A DNA stretch of 37,331 bases from Mesorhizobium loti (GTDB lineage: Bacteria > Pseudomonadota > Alphaproteobacteria > Rhizobiales > Rhizobiaceae), in the NCBI RefSeq assembly GCF_001510895.1, contig NZ_LPWA01000138.1, positions 1 through 37,331 of the forward strand, given 5' to 3'. Each line of letters starts with the position of its first letter. Position 1 is the stretch's first letter. This document shows positions 18,328 to 28,338 of this stretch, piece by piece. The translations under genes were made by a program, and so were the position numbers. The notes under the pieces are model-generated. The model had not been told where the DNA came from, made no database searches, and saw nothing but the letters and a program-made list of their open reading frames with translations.

Positions 18328-19514
18328 TCAGCATTGGGCCGTGACCGGCGCGCCAAGCGCGCGGCCGCGTTCGAGGCGCAGCGCCAGGAACACGACAGCC
18401 GTCGCTGCGAGCGGCACCAGGCCGGCGACAAGGGTGACGGCGCCGAGGCCCGGTCCGTGATCGATGACGAAGCCGCCGAGCCAGGCGCCGATCGCATTGC
18501 CGAGATTGAAGGCGGCGATGTTGAAGGACGAAGCGAGGCCCTGGCCGGCGCCCTTGGCCTTCTCCAGCACCCACATCTGCAGAGGTGCGACGGTGGCGAA
18601 AGCGGCCGCGCCCAGCAGGCCGACGGCAAGGATTGCCGCAATCGGCTGATGGATCGCTGCGGTCATGACGAACAGCACTGCCGACAACGCGACCAGCGTA
18701 GCGATGACCGTCGGCACCAGATGCCGGTCGGCGAGGCGCCCGCCGAGCAGGTTGCCGGCGACCAGCCCGCCGCCGAAGACGAGCAGGATCGGCGACACGG
18801 CGGCTTCGGAGAAACCGCTGATGCGGGTGAGGATCGGCGCCAGATAGGTGAAAGCGGCAAAGACGCCGACCCAGCTCAGCACCGTGGTCAGCAGGCCGAG
18901 CAGCACCGGCCGGCGGCCAAGCACGGCAAGAGCGCCTTCGGAGCTTCCTTCCTCGGCGGCCGCGGTCGGCTCGTCGCGCGGCACCAGCAGCGCGATCTCG
19001 GCAAAGGCGACGACGCCGACCAGCGTGACGGCAAGGAAGGTGGAGCGCCAGCCATAGGCCTGGCCGAGCCAGGTGCCGAACGGCACGCCGAGAATGTTGG
19101 CGACGGTGAGGCCGGTGAACATCAGCGCGATCGCGGAAGCCTTTCGGTTGGGCGCGACCAGGCTGGTGGCGACGACCGAGCCAACGCCGAAGAAGGAGGC
19201 ATGGGCGAAGGCGGTGAGTATGCGCGCCGCCATCAGTGTCCAGTAGCCGGGCGCAGCGCGCAGGCAAGGTTGCCGATGGTGAAGACCACCATCAGCGCGA
19301 GGAGAAGTGTCTTCTTCGCCAGGCGGCCGGTGAGCGCGCCAAGCAACGGGGCGCCGACGACGACGCCCAGCGCATAGCCGGAAATCAGCAGGCCGGCGGA
19401 CGAGATCGAGACGCCGAGATCGGCGCTGACATCGAGCAGCAGGCCCATGATGACGAATTCGGTGACGCCGATGGCGAAGGCGCCGGCGGTGAGAGCATAG
19501 AGGGCAAGAGGCAT
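18328..19514 (-). CDS. MFS transporter, DHA1/AraJ-like (one apparent frameshift)
   Basis: About 395 residues and twelve hydrophobic segments. It starts MPLALYALTAGAFAIGVTEF, typical of the drug:H+ antiporter-1 sugar/arabinose-efflux group. The motif A loop is GALTGRLAKKTLLLAL, and the helix 4-5 region has FAHASFFGVGSVVA. The second half is introduced by GRRPVLLGLLTTVLSWVGVFA. The frame breaks near 19254: NLACAL should continue APGYWTLMAARIL; one missing G explains it. It probably exports small molecules or drugs. The neighbouring aldo/keto reductase and the divergent LysR gene suggest a regulated detoxification unit. Confidence 0.82.
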
Positions 19515-19612
19515 GGCGATAGTCCAATTGGTCAGGAAGAGGACGCTCAGTCCCGCGCCCCGACCGCGAAGATCGTGATCCGCCAAGCTGTGAACCAGCC
19601 TTGCGTCAGGCA

Positions 19613-19628
19613 TATTTTCTGTGAAATA
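19613..19628. promoter_or_regulatory. Candidate LysR operator
   Basis: TATTT and AAATA form an inverted repeat with a 6-nt centre, and the T-N11-A spacing of LysR-type sites fits. It lies 10 bp before the LysR start and about 100 bp before the MFS start, in the 123-bp divergent gap. This is where a LysR regulator usually binds to control both genes. Confidence 0.4.
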
Positions 19629-19637
19629 GATTCATGA

Positions 19638-20543
19638 ATGGCGAGGCCCGAAATCAATCGCTCCGGCGAGATCGAAGTGTTTGTCCGCGTCGTCGAAGCG
19701 GGCAGCTTTTCTGCCGCGGCGCGGGCGTTGCGCATGACGCCGTCGGCGGTGAGCAAGCTGATCGCGCGGCTGGAGGCCCGGCTTGGCGCGCGGCTGATCA
19801 GCCGCTCGACACGCCGGCTGCAACTGACGCCGGAAGGCGTCGCCTTCCACGACAGCGGCGCCCGCATCCTAGCCGACCTCGATGCGGCCGAGCGCGAAGC
19901 GGCGGCGGGTGCCGCGCCGCGCGGAAGGTTGAGGGTCAACGCCTATGTGCCGTTCGGGCAGCACCGGCTGATGCCGCTTCTGCCGCGCTTCCTCGAACGC
20001 TATCCCGAGATTTCGGTCGAGGTCGTGCTGACCGACAGCGTCATCGACCTGTTGGAAGAGCGCGCCGACGTCGCTATCCGCGCCGGGCCGCTGCGCGAGT
20101 CGCGGCTGGTGGCGCGCAAGCTTGGCCAGAGCCGGATGGTGGTGGTCGCTGCGCCCGCCTATCTCGAAGCACGCGGCACGCCACAAACACCCACCGATCT
20201 CGCCCGTCACAACATGCTTGCCTTCGGCTTTGCCCGGTATATCGATGGCTGGCCGTTCGTCGATACGGCGGGTACATCGGTCATGGTCTCGATTGGAGGC
20301 AACACCACGGTGAGCGACGGTGAGGCGATGAGGCTGTCGGCACTTTCAGGAGCAGGCATCGCGCGGCTGGCGCGCTGGCATGTCGAGCCCGACATCGCCG
20401 CCGGACGGCTCGTGCCGCTGCTGGAGGCGTTCAACCCCGGCGACGAGGAGCCGACGCACGCCGTCTATGTCGGCCAAGGCAAGCATCTGCCGGCCAGGGT
20501 GCGAGCGTTTCTTGATTTTCTTGCGGAGGCCGTGCGGATCTAG
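19638..20543 (+). CDS. LysR-family transcriptional regulator
   Basis: 301 residues. The N-terminal winged helix-turn-helix covers about residues 10-70 (EVFVRVVEAGSFSAAARAL, MTPSAVSKLIARLEARLG, LISRSTRRLQLTPEG). The C-terminal periplasmic-binding-like effector domain starts around residue 90 (GRLRVNAYVPFGQHRLMP) and includes VDVAIR-like ADVAIRAGPLRESRLVARKL. It belongs to the branch of LysR regulators that typically control neighbouring transporters or reductases. It is divergent from the MFS/aldo-keto reductase pair and faces a second aldo/keto reductase downstream. The inducer is unknown. The frame is intact. Confidence 0.88.
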   Translation: MARPEINRSGEIEVFVRVVEAGSFSAAARALRMTPSAVSKLIARLEARLGARLISRSTRRLQLTPEGVAFHDSGARILADLDAAEREAAAGAAPRGRLRVNAYVPFGQHRLMPLLPRFLERYPEISVEVVLTDSVIDLLEERADVAIRAGPLRESRLVARKLGQSRMVVVAAPAYLEARGTPQTPTDLARHNMLAFGFARYIDGWPFVDTAGTSVMVSIGGNTTVSDGEAMRLSALSGAGIARLARWHVEPDIAAGRLVPLLEAFNPGDEEPTHAVYVGQGKHLPARVRAFLDFLAEAVRI

Positions 20544-20545
20544 AA

Positions 20546-20571
20546 AGCCGCGCGCCCGAGGATGCGCGGCT
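20546..20571. terminator. Hairpin between convergent lysR and aldo/keto reductase
   Basis: AGCCGCGC and GCGCGGCT form a perfect 8-bp stem with a 10-nt loop just after the LysR stop, in the 55-bp gap between convergent genes. It lacks a T tract. It could slow or end transcription from both sides. Confidence 0.45.
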
Positions 20572-20598
20572 GCCCAGCCATTCATCGATGAACGGCGA

Positions 20599-21647
20599 TC
20601 ATGACTTCGGCACGAAAGGCGCCGGGCGCCGGCCGGCGCCTTGCCGCTCCAGCATCCAGCCGGGATATTCGGAAGGCAGCGCGCTCACCTCGTCGAGCCT
20701 GGCGAGATCGCCGGCATCGAGCTTCAGTCCGGTGGCGGCGAGGTTCTGTTCGAGCTGGTCCATGCGGCTGGCGCCGATGAGGACGCTCATCACGAAAGGC
20801 TTGGCCAGCACATAGCCCAGCGCCACCGTGGCGACGCCGACGTCATGCTTCTTGGCGATCTCGCGCATGACGGCGACCGCCGCCCAGGCGCGATCCTCGT
20901 TGACCGGTGGGAAGTTGAAGGAAGCGCGGCGTCCTTCGCCATTGCCCGACGCGCCCGGACCGTATTTCCCGGAGAGCAGCCCGCCGGCCATCGGCGACCA
21001 AACCATCAGGCCAAGTTTTTCCTCATTGATCAAAGGCACGATCTCGCGCTCGAGATCGCGGCCGGCGATCGAGTAGTAGGATTGCACCGTCTCGAAGCGG
21101 GCATAGTCCTTGCGCTCGGCGATGCCGAGGGCCTTGGCGATGCGCCAGGCCTGCCAGTTGGAGACGCCGACATAGCGAACCTTGCCGCTGGCGACGAGGT
21201 CGTCGAGTGCCCGCAGCGTCTCATCGATCGGTGTCACCGTATCCGTGCCGTGCAGTTGATAAAGATCGATGTGATCGGTCTGCAGCCGCTCGAGACTGCG
21301 TCGACCGAATCCATGATGTGGCCGCGCGAGGAGCCGCGCTGGTTGGGGCCTTCACCCATGACGCCATGCACCTTGGTGGCGACGATGACGTCCGAGCGCT
21401 TGACGCCCAGGTCCTTGAGCGACTGGCCGAGCAGCCGCTCCGACGCACCGAAGGAATAGACGTCGGCGGTGTCGAAGAAATTGACGCCGGCGGCGATCGA
21501 GCGGCCAACGATCTCGTTCACGCCCTTTTGGTCGAGGCTGGCGATCAAGCCCCATTGGGCGTTCTCGCCGGCGGCGCCGAAGGTCATGGTGCCGAGGCAG
21601 AGTTCGGAGACGAACAGGCCGGTGTTGCCGAGTTGGTTGTAGCGCAT
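20599..21647 (-). CDS. Aldo/keto reductase, second paralogue (one apparent frameshift)
   Basis: About 349 residues, starting MRYNQLGNTGLFVSELCLGT. The catalytic residues are in NFFDTADVYSFG (Asp, Tyr), IVATKVHGVMGEGPN (Lys) and, after the break, LYQLHGTDT (His). The C-terminal half includes VGVSNWQAWRIAKALG, YYSIAGRDLEREI, MVWSPMAGGLLSGKYG and VLIGASRMDQLEQNL. One base is missing near 21297, where MDSVDA should continue SLERLQTDHIDLYQLHG. It is clearly related to the reductase at 17254-18287 but not near-identical to it. A degraded fragment of the same subgroup lies at about 22470-22609. The substrate is not predictable. Confidence 0.83.
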
Positions 21648-21789
21648 GGTGAGGTTTCCCGAGAGAAGATTTGAATGACAGGAAGCAGATAGGAACGGGC
21701 CGTTTCGTTTCAAGCGCCGGCGCGGCGATATTCGCCCCGCTGGCGGGGTCGGTAACGAGATTGTGACGAAGGCCTGGTCGGGATCTCTG

Positions 21790-21953
21790 CGCAATTCCGG
21801 ACGAAACGACTGCGCACTTTTCCTGGGAATTGCCTGTGGTGTTTGCCGCAATTCCAGACGAAAACCGCTACGCACTTTTCCTGGAATTGCCTGCGTTGTT
21901 TGTCGCAATTCCCGGACGAAACCGCTTCGCACTTTTCCTGGGAATTGCTCTAG
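21790..21953. repeat. Three tandem 57-bp REP-like units
   Basis: Units start at 21790, 21847 and 21904 with CGCAATTCC and are spaced by exactly 57 bp. Each contains GCAATTCC...GGAATTGC, a hairpin with a GACGAAA...TTTTCCT centre. The units differ at several positions, so the array is not a recent exact duplication. The last ends TGCTCTAG, and its TAG on the reverse strand is the stop of the adjacent membrane protein gene. The family member at 10981 is single and inverted. The wider gap 21648-21949 holds nothing else I can identify. Confidence 0.85.
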
Positions 21954-22350
21954 CTTTCCACCAAGGCGAGGATCGCGAATGCCGTCATGCCGAAGGCGAC
22001 GGCGGCAAGCGGCAGGAGAATTTCGATCGTCGCGGTGCTGGCTTTCACCGGATGCTCGCCGGTGTCGAAATCGCCTTCGATCCAATCGGGGAAAGTCTTG
22101 GCCTTGCCGGGACGGCTGATGCGGTGATGGCGCCAGACGCGGCCGGCGATGGCCGGCAGCGCCACCGACATCACGATGAATCCGGTGACGACGAAAAGCA
22201 GATATTCGTCATATCCGCCGGCGAAGCGATCCAGGCCGATAGCGCATAGCAGGCCGCAAGCCCCACCATGGCGTAATAGACCCATCGGTGCAGTCCGCGG
22301 GAGACCTGCTGGTCGTGTCTGGTTTCCTGGTCGTGGCGTGTGACAGTCAT
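21950..22350 (-). CDS. Small membrane protein, hypothetical (one apparent frameshift)
   Basis: About 133 residues, beginning MTVTRHDQETRHDQQVSRGL. Three membrane helices are visible: VYYAMVGLAACYALSA, LLFVVTGFIVMSVALPAIAG and a C-terminal ILLPLAAVAFGMTAFAILAL. Between the last two is a soluble segment with WRHHRI and FPDWIEGDFDTGEHPVKAS. I do not recognise a named family. The frame shifts near 22236: YALS should continue GLDRFAGGYDEYL, and one missing G in a GGG run restores it. AAGGAGG precedes the ATG. The stop codon TAG is the end of the REP array. Confidence 0.65.
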
Positions 22351-22469
22351 CGGAGCCTCCTTTGACTTGAAGGAGCCACGCACTCGTTCCTTCACCCGCA
22401 CCTAGTGGGGCGATCCAGCACGACAATGCGGTGGTATGACGCGCCCGCCTTTTGCCGCCAGCACAATCT

Positions 22470-22609
22470 CTTCGCATGGCGTGAGGAATCGAGCCGGTTC
22501 GAACCCTCGCCCATCACGCTATGCACCTTGGTGGCGATGATCACGCCTGACCTTCTGGTCCCGAGGCCTTTGAGCGATTGGCCGAGCCGAACGAATAGAC
22601 ATCGGCGGT
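22470..22609 (-). pseudogene. Aldo/keto reductase remnant
   Basis: Leftward translation gives TADVYSFG and then, in a different frame, LGQSLKGLGTRRSGVIIATK followed by VHSVMGEGSNRLDSSR. These match the middle of the reductase at 20599-21647 (DTADVYSFG, LGQSLKDLG, IVATKVHGVMGEGPN). The conserved stretch between them (ASERL) is lost. Neither end of the protein is present. It is a decayed, truncated copy, in the region 22351-22683 that has no other gene. Confidence 0.7.
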
Positions 22610-22683
22610 GCGTCATGAGCAGGCGCGACTGACTATGGCTCGAGGATTGTGGAACGACGCCAACGATCCGGCCAGCCCCAGGA

Positions 22684-23085
22684 TCAGCTTTCCCAAGGAT
22701 TGAGGACCGTTAGGCCAGTATCTTCGAAGTCTGCAACGTTGCGCGTAACCAGAATGAGGTCGTAGACCAGCGCCGTGGCAGCAATGAGAGAATCGGCGCT
22801 GCCTCGTGTCCTGCCAGCTGTGATGCGACCCCAGGTAAGGGCAATCTCTTCCGTAATCGCGAGAATGCGATTGGCGTTGTCTCTTCGCAACTCGCGCAGC
22901 CAGATATCGAGCCGCGCCGCCCTTTCGGGATCCGCCTTGCGCTGCTTGAAGATTCCGCGCTCGATCTCGCCGAGGGTAACAACGCTGAGATTAACCGAGG
23001 CCGGATCGACCGACGCAAGCCAAGCAGTAGGCTTCGGCAAGCGCCTCTGCACGTCCGACACGACGTTCGTGTCCAGCAGATACAT
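22684..23085 (-). CDS. Type II toxin-antitoxin PIN-domain toxin, VapC/FitB-like
   Basis: 133 residues. The PIN ribonuclease acidic quartet is visible: MYLLDTNVVSD (Asp6), TLGEIERGIFK (Glu), GSADSLIAATA (Asp), TRNVADFEDTG (Asp). These bind Mg2+/Mn2+; the expected action is cleavage of tRNA or other RNA when freed from the antitoxin. The segment ELRRDNANRILAITEEIA fits the FitB/VapC type. Its ATG overlaps the antitoxin TGA by one base (TGATG), so it is translated with it. The target RNA is unknown. Confidence 0.87.
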   Translation of the reverse strand: MYLLDTNVVSDVQRRLPKPTAWLASVDPASVNLSVVTLGEIERGIFKQRKADPERAARLDIWLRELRRDNANRILAITEEIALTWGRITAGRTRGSADSLIAATALVYDLILVTRNVADFEDTGLTVLNPWES

Positions 23086-23338
23086 CAGAGGTCGATGTCC
23101 GGATCATCGTATTTGTGCGGCGGGTGATTTCCTTGTCAAATTCATCGTCCCAACCGGGACCGCTCAAAAGATATTCTGCGAGCGACTTCTTCTTCCCGGC
23201 TAGGCGGTCGTAGTCCTCGGCGGAAAGCACGACTGCTGCCCGCTCGCCGCGAAGCGTCACGACTTGCGGCCCCTCGGTTCGCGCTCGCTGGACCACCTTC
23301 GAAAAATTGTTCTTCGCGTCCTGAAGATGCCAGTTCAT
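23085..23338 (-). CDS. Antitoxin, Phd/YefM family (one apparent frameshift)
   Basis: About 84 residues. The N-terminal DNA-binding domain starts MNWHLQDAKNNFSKVVQRA and includes GPQVVTLRGERAAVVLSAEDYDRL, the Phd/YefM signature. The C-terminal toxin-binding tail begins LAEYLLSGPGWDDEFDKEI. The frame is lost between 23117 and 23128: after EFDKEI the conserved ending HKYDDPDIDL-stop lies in the next frame. One missing base, probably in a GGG run, restores it and places the stop exactly over the toxin start. As read, it would run on to 115 residues, overlapping the toxin gene. It should repress its own operon. Confidence 0.8.
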
Positions 23339-23351
23339 GTGCAGCTCCTAG

Positions 23352-23364
23352 CTAGCTTGGCTAG
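23352..23364. promoter_or_regulatory. Candidate toxin-antitoxin operator
   Basis: CTAGC-TTG-GCTAG is a perfect inverted repeat with a 3-nt spacer, extended by one more CTAGC half (23348-23352). It sits between the -10 box and the antitoxin start, where an autorepressor of the Phd type normally binds. Confidence 0.5.
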
Positions 23365-23392
23365 ATATAAGGCAAGGACCCCCAAGTATCAA
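23364..23392 (-). promoter_or_regulatory. Sigma-70 type promoter of the toxin-antitoxin operon
   Basis: Leftward, TTGATA (23392-23387) and TATATC (23369-23364) are separated by exactly 17 nt. This is the best -35/-10 match seen in the window. The antitoxin ATG is 26 nt beyond the -10 box, and the operator palindrome overlaps the last base of the -10 box. Confidence 0.6.
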
Positions 23393-23425
23393 CAGAGGCG
23401 CGTAAGGAAGGTGCCACTCGGAGAT

Positions 23426-24088
23426 TCAACGGCTGCCAAAGATCGCCGAGCCGACCCTGACGCTGGTCGCGCCGAAGGCGATCGCGGTCTCGTAGTCGCC
23501 GGACATGCCCATGGAGAGCTTTGCGACACCGGCTTCGCGGGCGAGCTTTTCCAAAAGCGCGAAATGCGGGCCGGGGTTTTCGTCCGCCGGCGGAATGCAC
23601 ATCAGGCCTTCGATGGCGAGGCCATGGACGTCACGGCAGCGCGTGACGAAGGCGACCGCCTCGCGCGGCTCGATGCCGGCTTTCTGCGGCTCGGAACCGG
23701 TGTTGACCTGGACATAGAGTTTCGGCGAACGGCCTTGCCTGGCGATCTCTTTCGCGAGCTCGGCGGCGATCTTCTCGCGGTCGACCGTCTCGATGACGTC
23801 GAAAAGCGCCACCGCTTCCTTTGCCTTGTTGGATTGCAGCGGGCCGATCAGATGCAATTCGATATCGGGAAATACCTCTTTCAGCCCCGGCCATTTACCT
23901 TGCGCTTCCTGCACACGGTTCTCGCCGAAGACGCGCTGGCCCGCCTCGATCACGGGGCGAATATCTTCAGCCGCAAAGGTCTTCGATACCGCCGCCAGCG
24001 TGACGGCCCCGGGATCACGCCTGGCCTCGCGCTCGGCATTCGCGATCCTCGCCTTGACCGCGAGAAGCTGTTCCACGGCACTCGTCAT
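23426..24088 (-). CDS. yggS: YggS family pyridoxal phosphate homeostasis protein
   Basis: 220 residues, COG0325. The PLP-binding lysine is in LAAVSKTF near the N-terminus. FGENRVQEAQGKWP, ELHLIGPLQSNKAKEAV, LYVQVNTGSEPQKAG, LSMGMSGDYETAIAFGATSVRVGSAIFG are the family's conserved blocks and build the TIM-barrel PLP site. It buffers PLP and amino-acid pools in the cytoplasm and has no known enzymatic turnover. I choose ATG at 24088 (AGGA 7 nt upstream) rather than 24094, which is too close to that site. It is divergent from leuS. The frame is intact. Confidence 0.9.
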   Translation of the reverse strand: MTSAVEQLLAVKARIANAEREARRDPGAVTLAAVSKTFAAEDIRPVIEAGQRVFGENRVQEAQGKWPGLKEVFPDIELHLIGPLQSNKAKEAVALFDVIETVDREKIAAELAKEIARQGRSPKLYVQVNTGSEPQKAGIEPREAVAFVTRCRDVHGLAIEGLMCIPPADENPGPHFALLEKLAREAGVAKLSMGMSGDYETAIAFGATSVRVGSAIFGSR

Positions 24089-24235
24089 GCCCATTTCCTG
24101 CCTGTAGTTTTAGCGCCAACGCCGGATCGCCACAGTTGACGGGTCCGGCGATCCATGGTGAACACCGCGACGACATTTTATCGGCTGCCGGCCTTGTCCG
24201 GCGCCGTGTACCCGCTTTTAAGTGAAAAACATCCG

Positions 24236-26848
<2,613 letters not shown>

Positions 26849-26862
<14 letters not shown>

Positions 26863-27427
26863 TCCGGAACAGTCACAGGCGGCGCGTTTGCTGCGCCGCG
26901 CGGCTCTCTGCGGCCTGGTCGCCTCGCTGGCGCTGGTCTCGGCCTGCACGGTACGGCCGCTCTATTCCAGCCAGCCGCTGACAGCCGGCGCGCAGGTCGG
27001 CGCCGCCGCCGAGCTGGCATCGATCTCGATCAAGCCGGTCGGCACCCGTTACGGCCAGCAGGTGCGCAACAACCTGATCTTCGCTTTCGGCCAGGGCTCC
27101 GGCGAGCCGGCCTCGCCCGCCTATACGCTCGACCTCGGCGTCAGCGAGCTCGTCGAGTCGGCGGCCATCGTCCAGGTGCAGACCGAAGAGGACGAGCCGA
27201 CGGCGGGCACCGTGACGCTTACCGCCAACTATGTGCTGCGAGACGCGACCGGGGCGGTGGTAGCGGTCGGCAAGCGGTCGATCCCGTCGTCCTTCGACCG
27301 GCCGCGCCAGGAGTTTGCGGCCTATCGAGCGCAGATCGACGCCGAGAACCGCGCCGCCCGCGAACTCGCCGACCTGCTCAGGCTGGCGATTGCCCAGGAT
27401 CTGGCCAAGCACGGCAAGAAAGCTTAG
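26849..27427 (+). CDS. lptE: LPS-assembly lipoprotein LptE
   Basis: 192 residues. A basic N-terminus (ARLLRRAALCG) leads to a lipoprotein signal with lipobox LVSAC, so the mature protein would start at lipid-modified Cys33. The soluble part has LPS-assembly LptE features (TVRPLYSSQ, ASISIKPVGTRYGQQVRNNLIF, TLTANYVLRDATGAVV). LptE plugs the LptD outer-membrane translocon and helps to insert lipopolysaccharide. The start overlaps the end of leuS by 14 bp, the usual alphaproteobacterial arrangement. The delta subunit gene holA, which often follows in this group, is not here; a terminator follows instead. Confidence 0.87.
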
Positions 27428-27538
27428 TTCCTCGAGGACACAGGGGTTTTGAACGGTTGCAGGCTTGTCGGCGGGCAAGATTTTCACCGTTCGCTCGGTG
27501 AAATCAGCCAATCGCCAAGGCATGGGCACTTTGCCAAG

Positions 27539-27565
27539 AAAAAAGGCCGGTTGCCCGGCCTTTTT
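27539..27565. terminator. Bidirectional rho-independent terminator
   Basis: AAAAAAGGCCGG pairs with CCGGCCTTTTT around a 4-nt loop: six GC pairs, then A:T pairs. T runs follow on the right and A runs precede on the left, so it works in both directions. It ends leuS-lptE from the left and fsa from the right. A weaker hairpin (CACCG/CGGTG, about 27479-27503) lies just before it. Confidence 0.9.
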
Positions 27566-27590
27566 CTTTTGCTATGCGGGGTGCCCGGCC

Positions 27591-28247
27591 TCAGCCGATC
27601 TTCTGGCCGGTCTTGGCCCAGTCCGCCAGGAAGGCGGCGAGGCCCTTGTCGGTCAGCGGATGGTTGACCAGCGCCTTGAGCGTCGCCGGCGGCGCGGTCA
27701 CGATGTCGGCGCCGATCAGGGCGGCCTGCTTGACGTGGTTCACCGTGCGCACCGAAGCGGTCAGGATCTCGGTCTTGAAGTCGTAATTGTCGTAGATGGT
27801 GCGGATTTCCGAGATCAGCTCCATGCCGTCCGAGCCGGTGTCGTCGATGCGACCGACGAAAGGCGAGATGAAGGAAGCGCCGGCCTTGGCGGCAAGCAGC
27901 GCCTGGTTGGCCGAGAAGCAGAGCGTGACGTTGACCATGCGGTTCATCTCGGTGCGGATTGTCTTGCAGGCCTTCAGGCCATCCAGCGTCAGCGGCACCT
28001 TGATGGCGACATTGGGCGCGATCTTGGCCAGCACCTCGGCCTCGGCCATCATGTCCTTGAACTCGGTGGCCACGACCTCGGCCGAAACCGGGCCTTCGAC
28101 GATGTCGCAGATCTGCTTGGTGACTTCGGAGATCTTGCCGCCCGATTTCAGGATCAGCGACGGGTTGGTGGTAACGCCATCGAGCAGCCCCAGGTCGTTC
28201 AGTTCCTTGATCTCCTTGATGTCGGCGGTGTCGACAAAAAACTTCAT
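27591..28247 (-). CDS. fsa: Fructose-6-phosphate aldolase/transaldolase, TalC-like
   Basis: 218 residues, the short (subfamily 3B) transaldolase type. It starts MKFFVDTADIKEIKEL. The Schiff-base lysine is in VAIKVPLTLDG; DGVTTNPSLILKSGG and LCFSANQALLAAKAGASFISPFVGRIDD are the family signatures. It acts in the nonoxidative pentose phosphate pathway or as a fructose-6-phosphate aldolase; the two activities cannot be told apart from sequence. AAGGAGACTGCC precedes the ATG at 28247. It is divergent from priA and ended by the two-way terminator. The frame is intact. Confidence 0.9.
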   Translation of the reverse strand: MKFFVDTADIKEIKELNDLGLLDGVTTNPSLILKSGGKISEVTKQICDIVEGPVSAEVVATEFKDMMAEAEVLAKIAPNVAIKVPLTLDGLKACKTIRTEMNRMVNVTLCFSANQALLAAKAGASFISPFVGRIDDTGSDGMELISEIRTIYDNYDFKTEILTASVRTVNHVKQAALIGADIVTAPPATLKALVNHPLTDKGLAAFLADWAKTGQKIG

Positions 28248-28338
28248 GGCAGTCTCCTTGGGGATTTCCAGGTGCCGGTCCGGCACGTTCGAGGGTCACT
28301 CTTTGATCTAGAGCAAAGTCGGGGCAAGGTCACGCCTG

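Noticed and set aside
16959..18641. A 560-residue reductase frame overlapping usg
   Set aside because: The added ends are a repeat and the antisense of usg. The true reductase stops at 17254 once one G is restored.
21790..21953. CRISPR array
   Set aside because: Units abut without spacers, are palindromic and differ from one another. There are no cas genes.
24155..24235. A 27-residue N-terminal extension of LeuRS
   Set aside because: The extra residues are not like family N-termini; the ATG at 24236 gives the usual start MATERYNPRTSEPKW.
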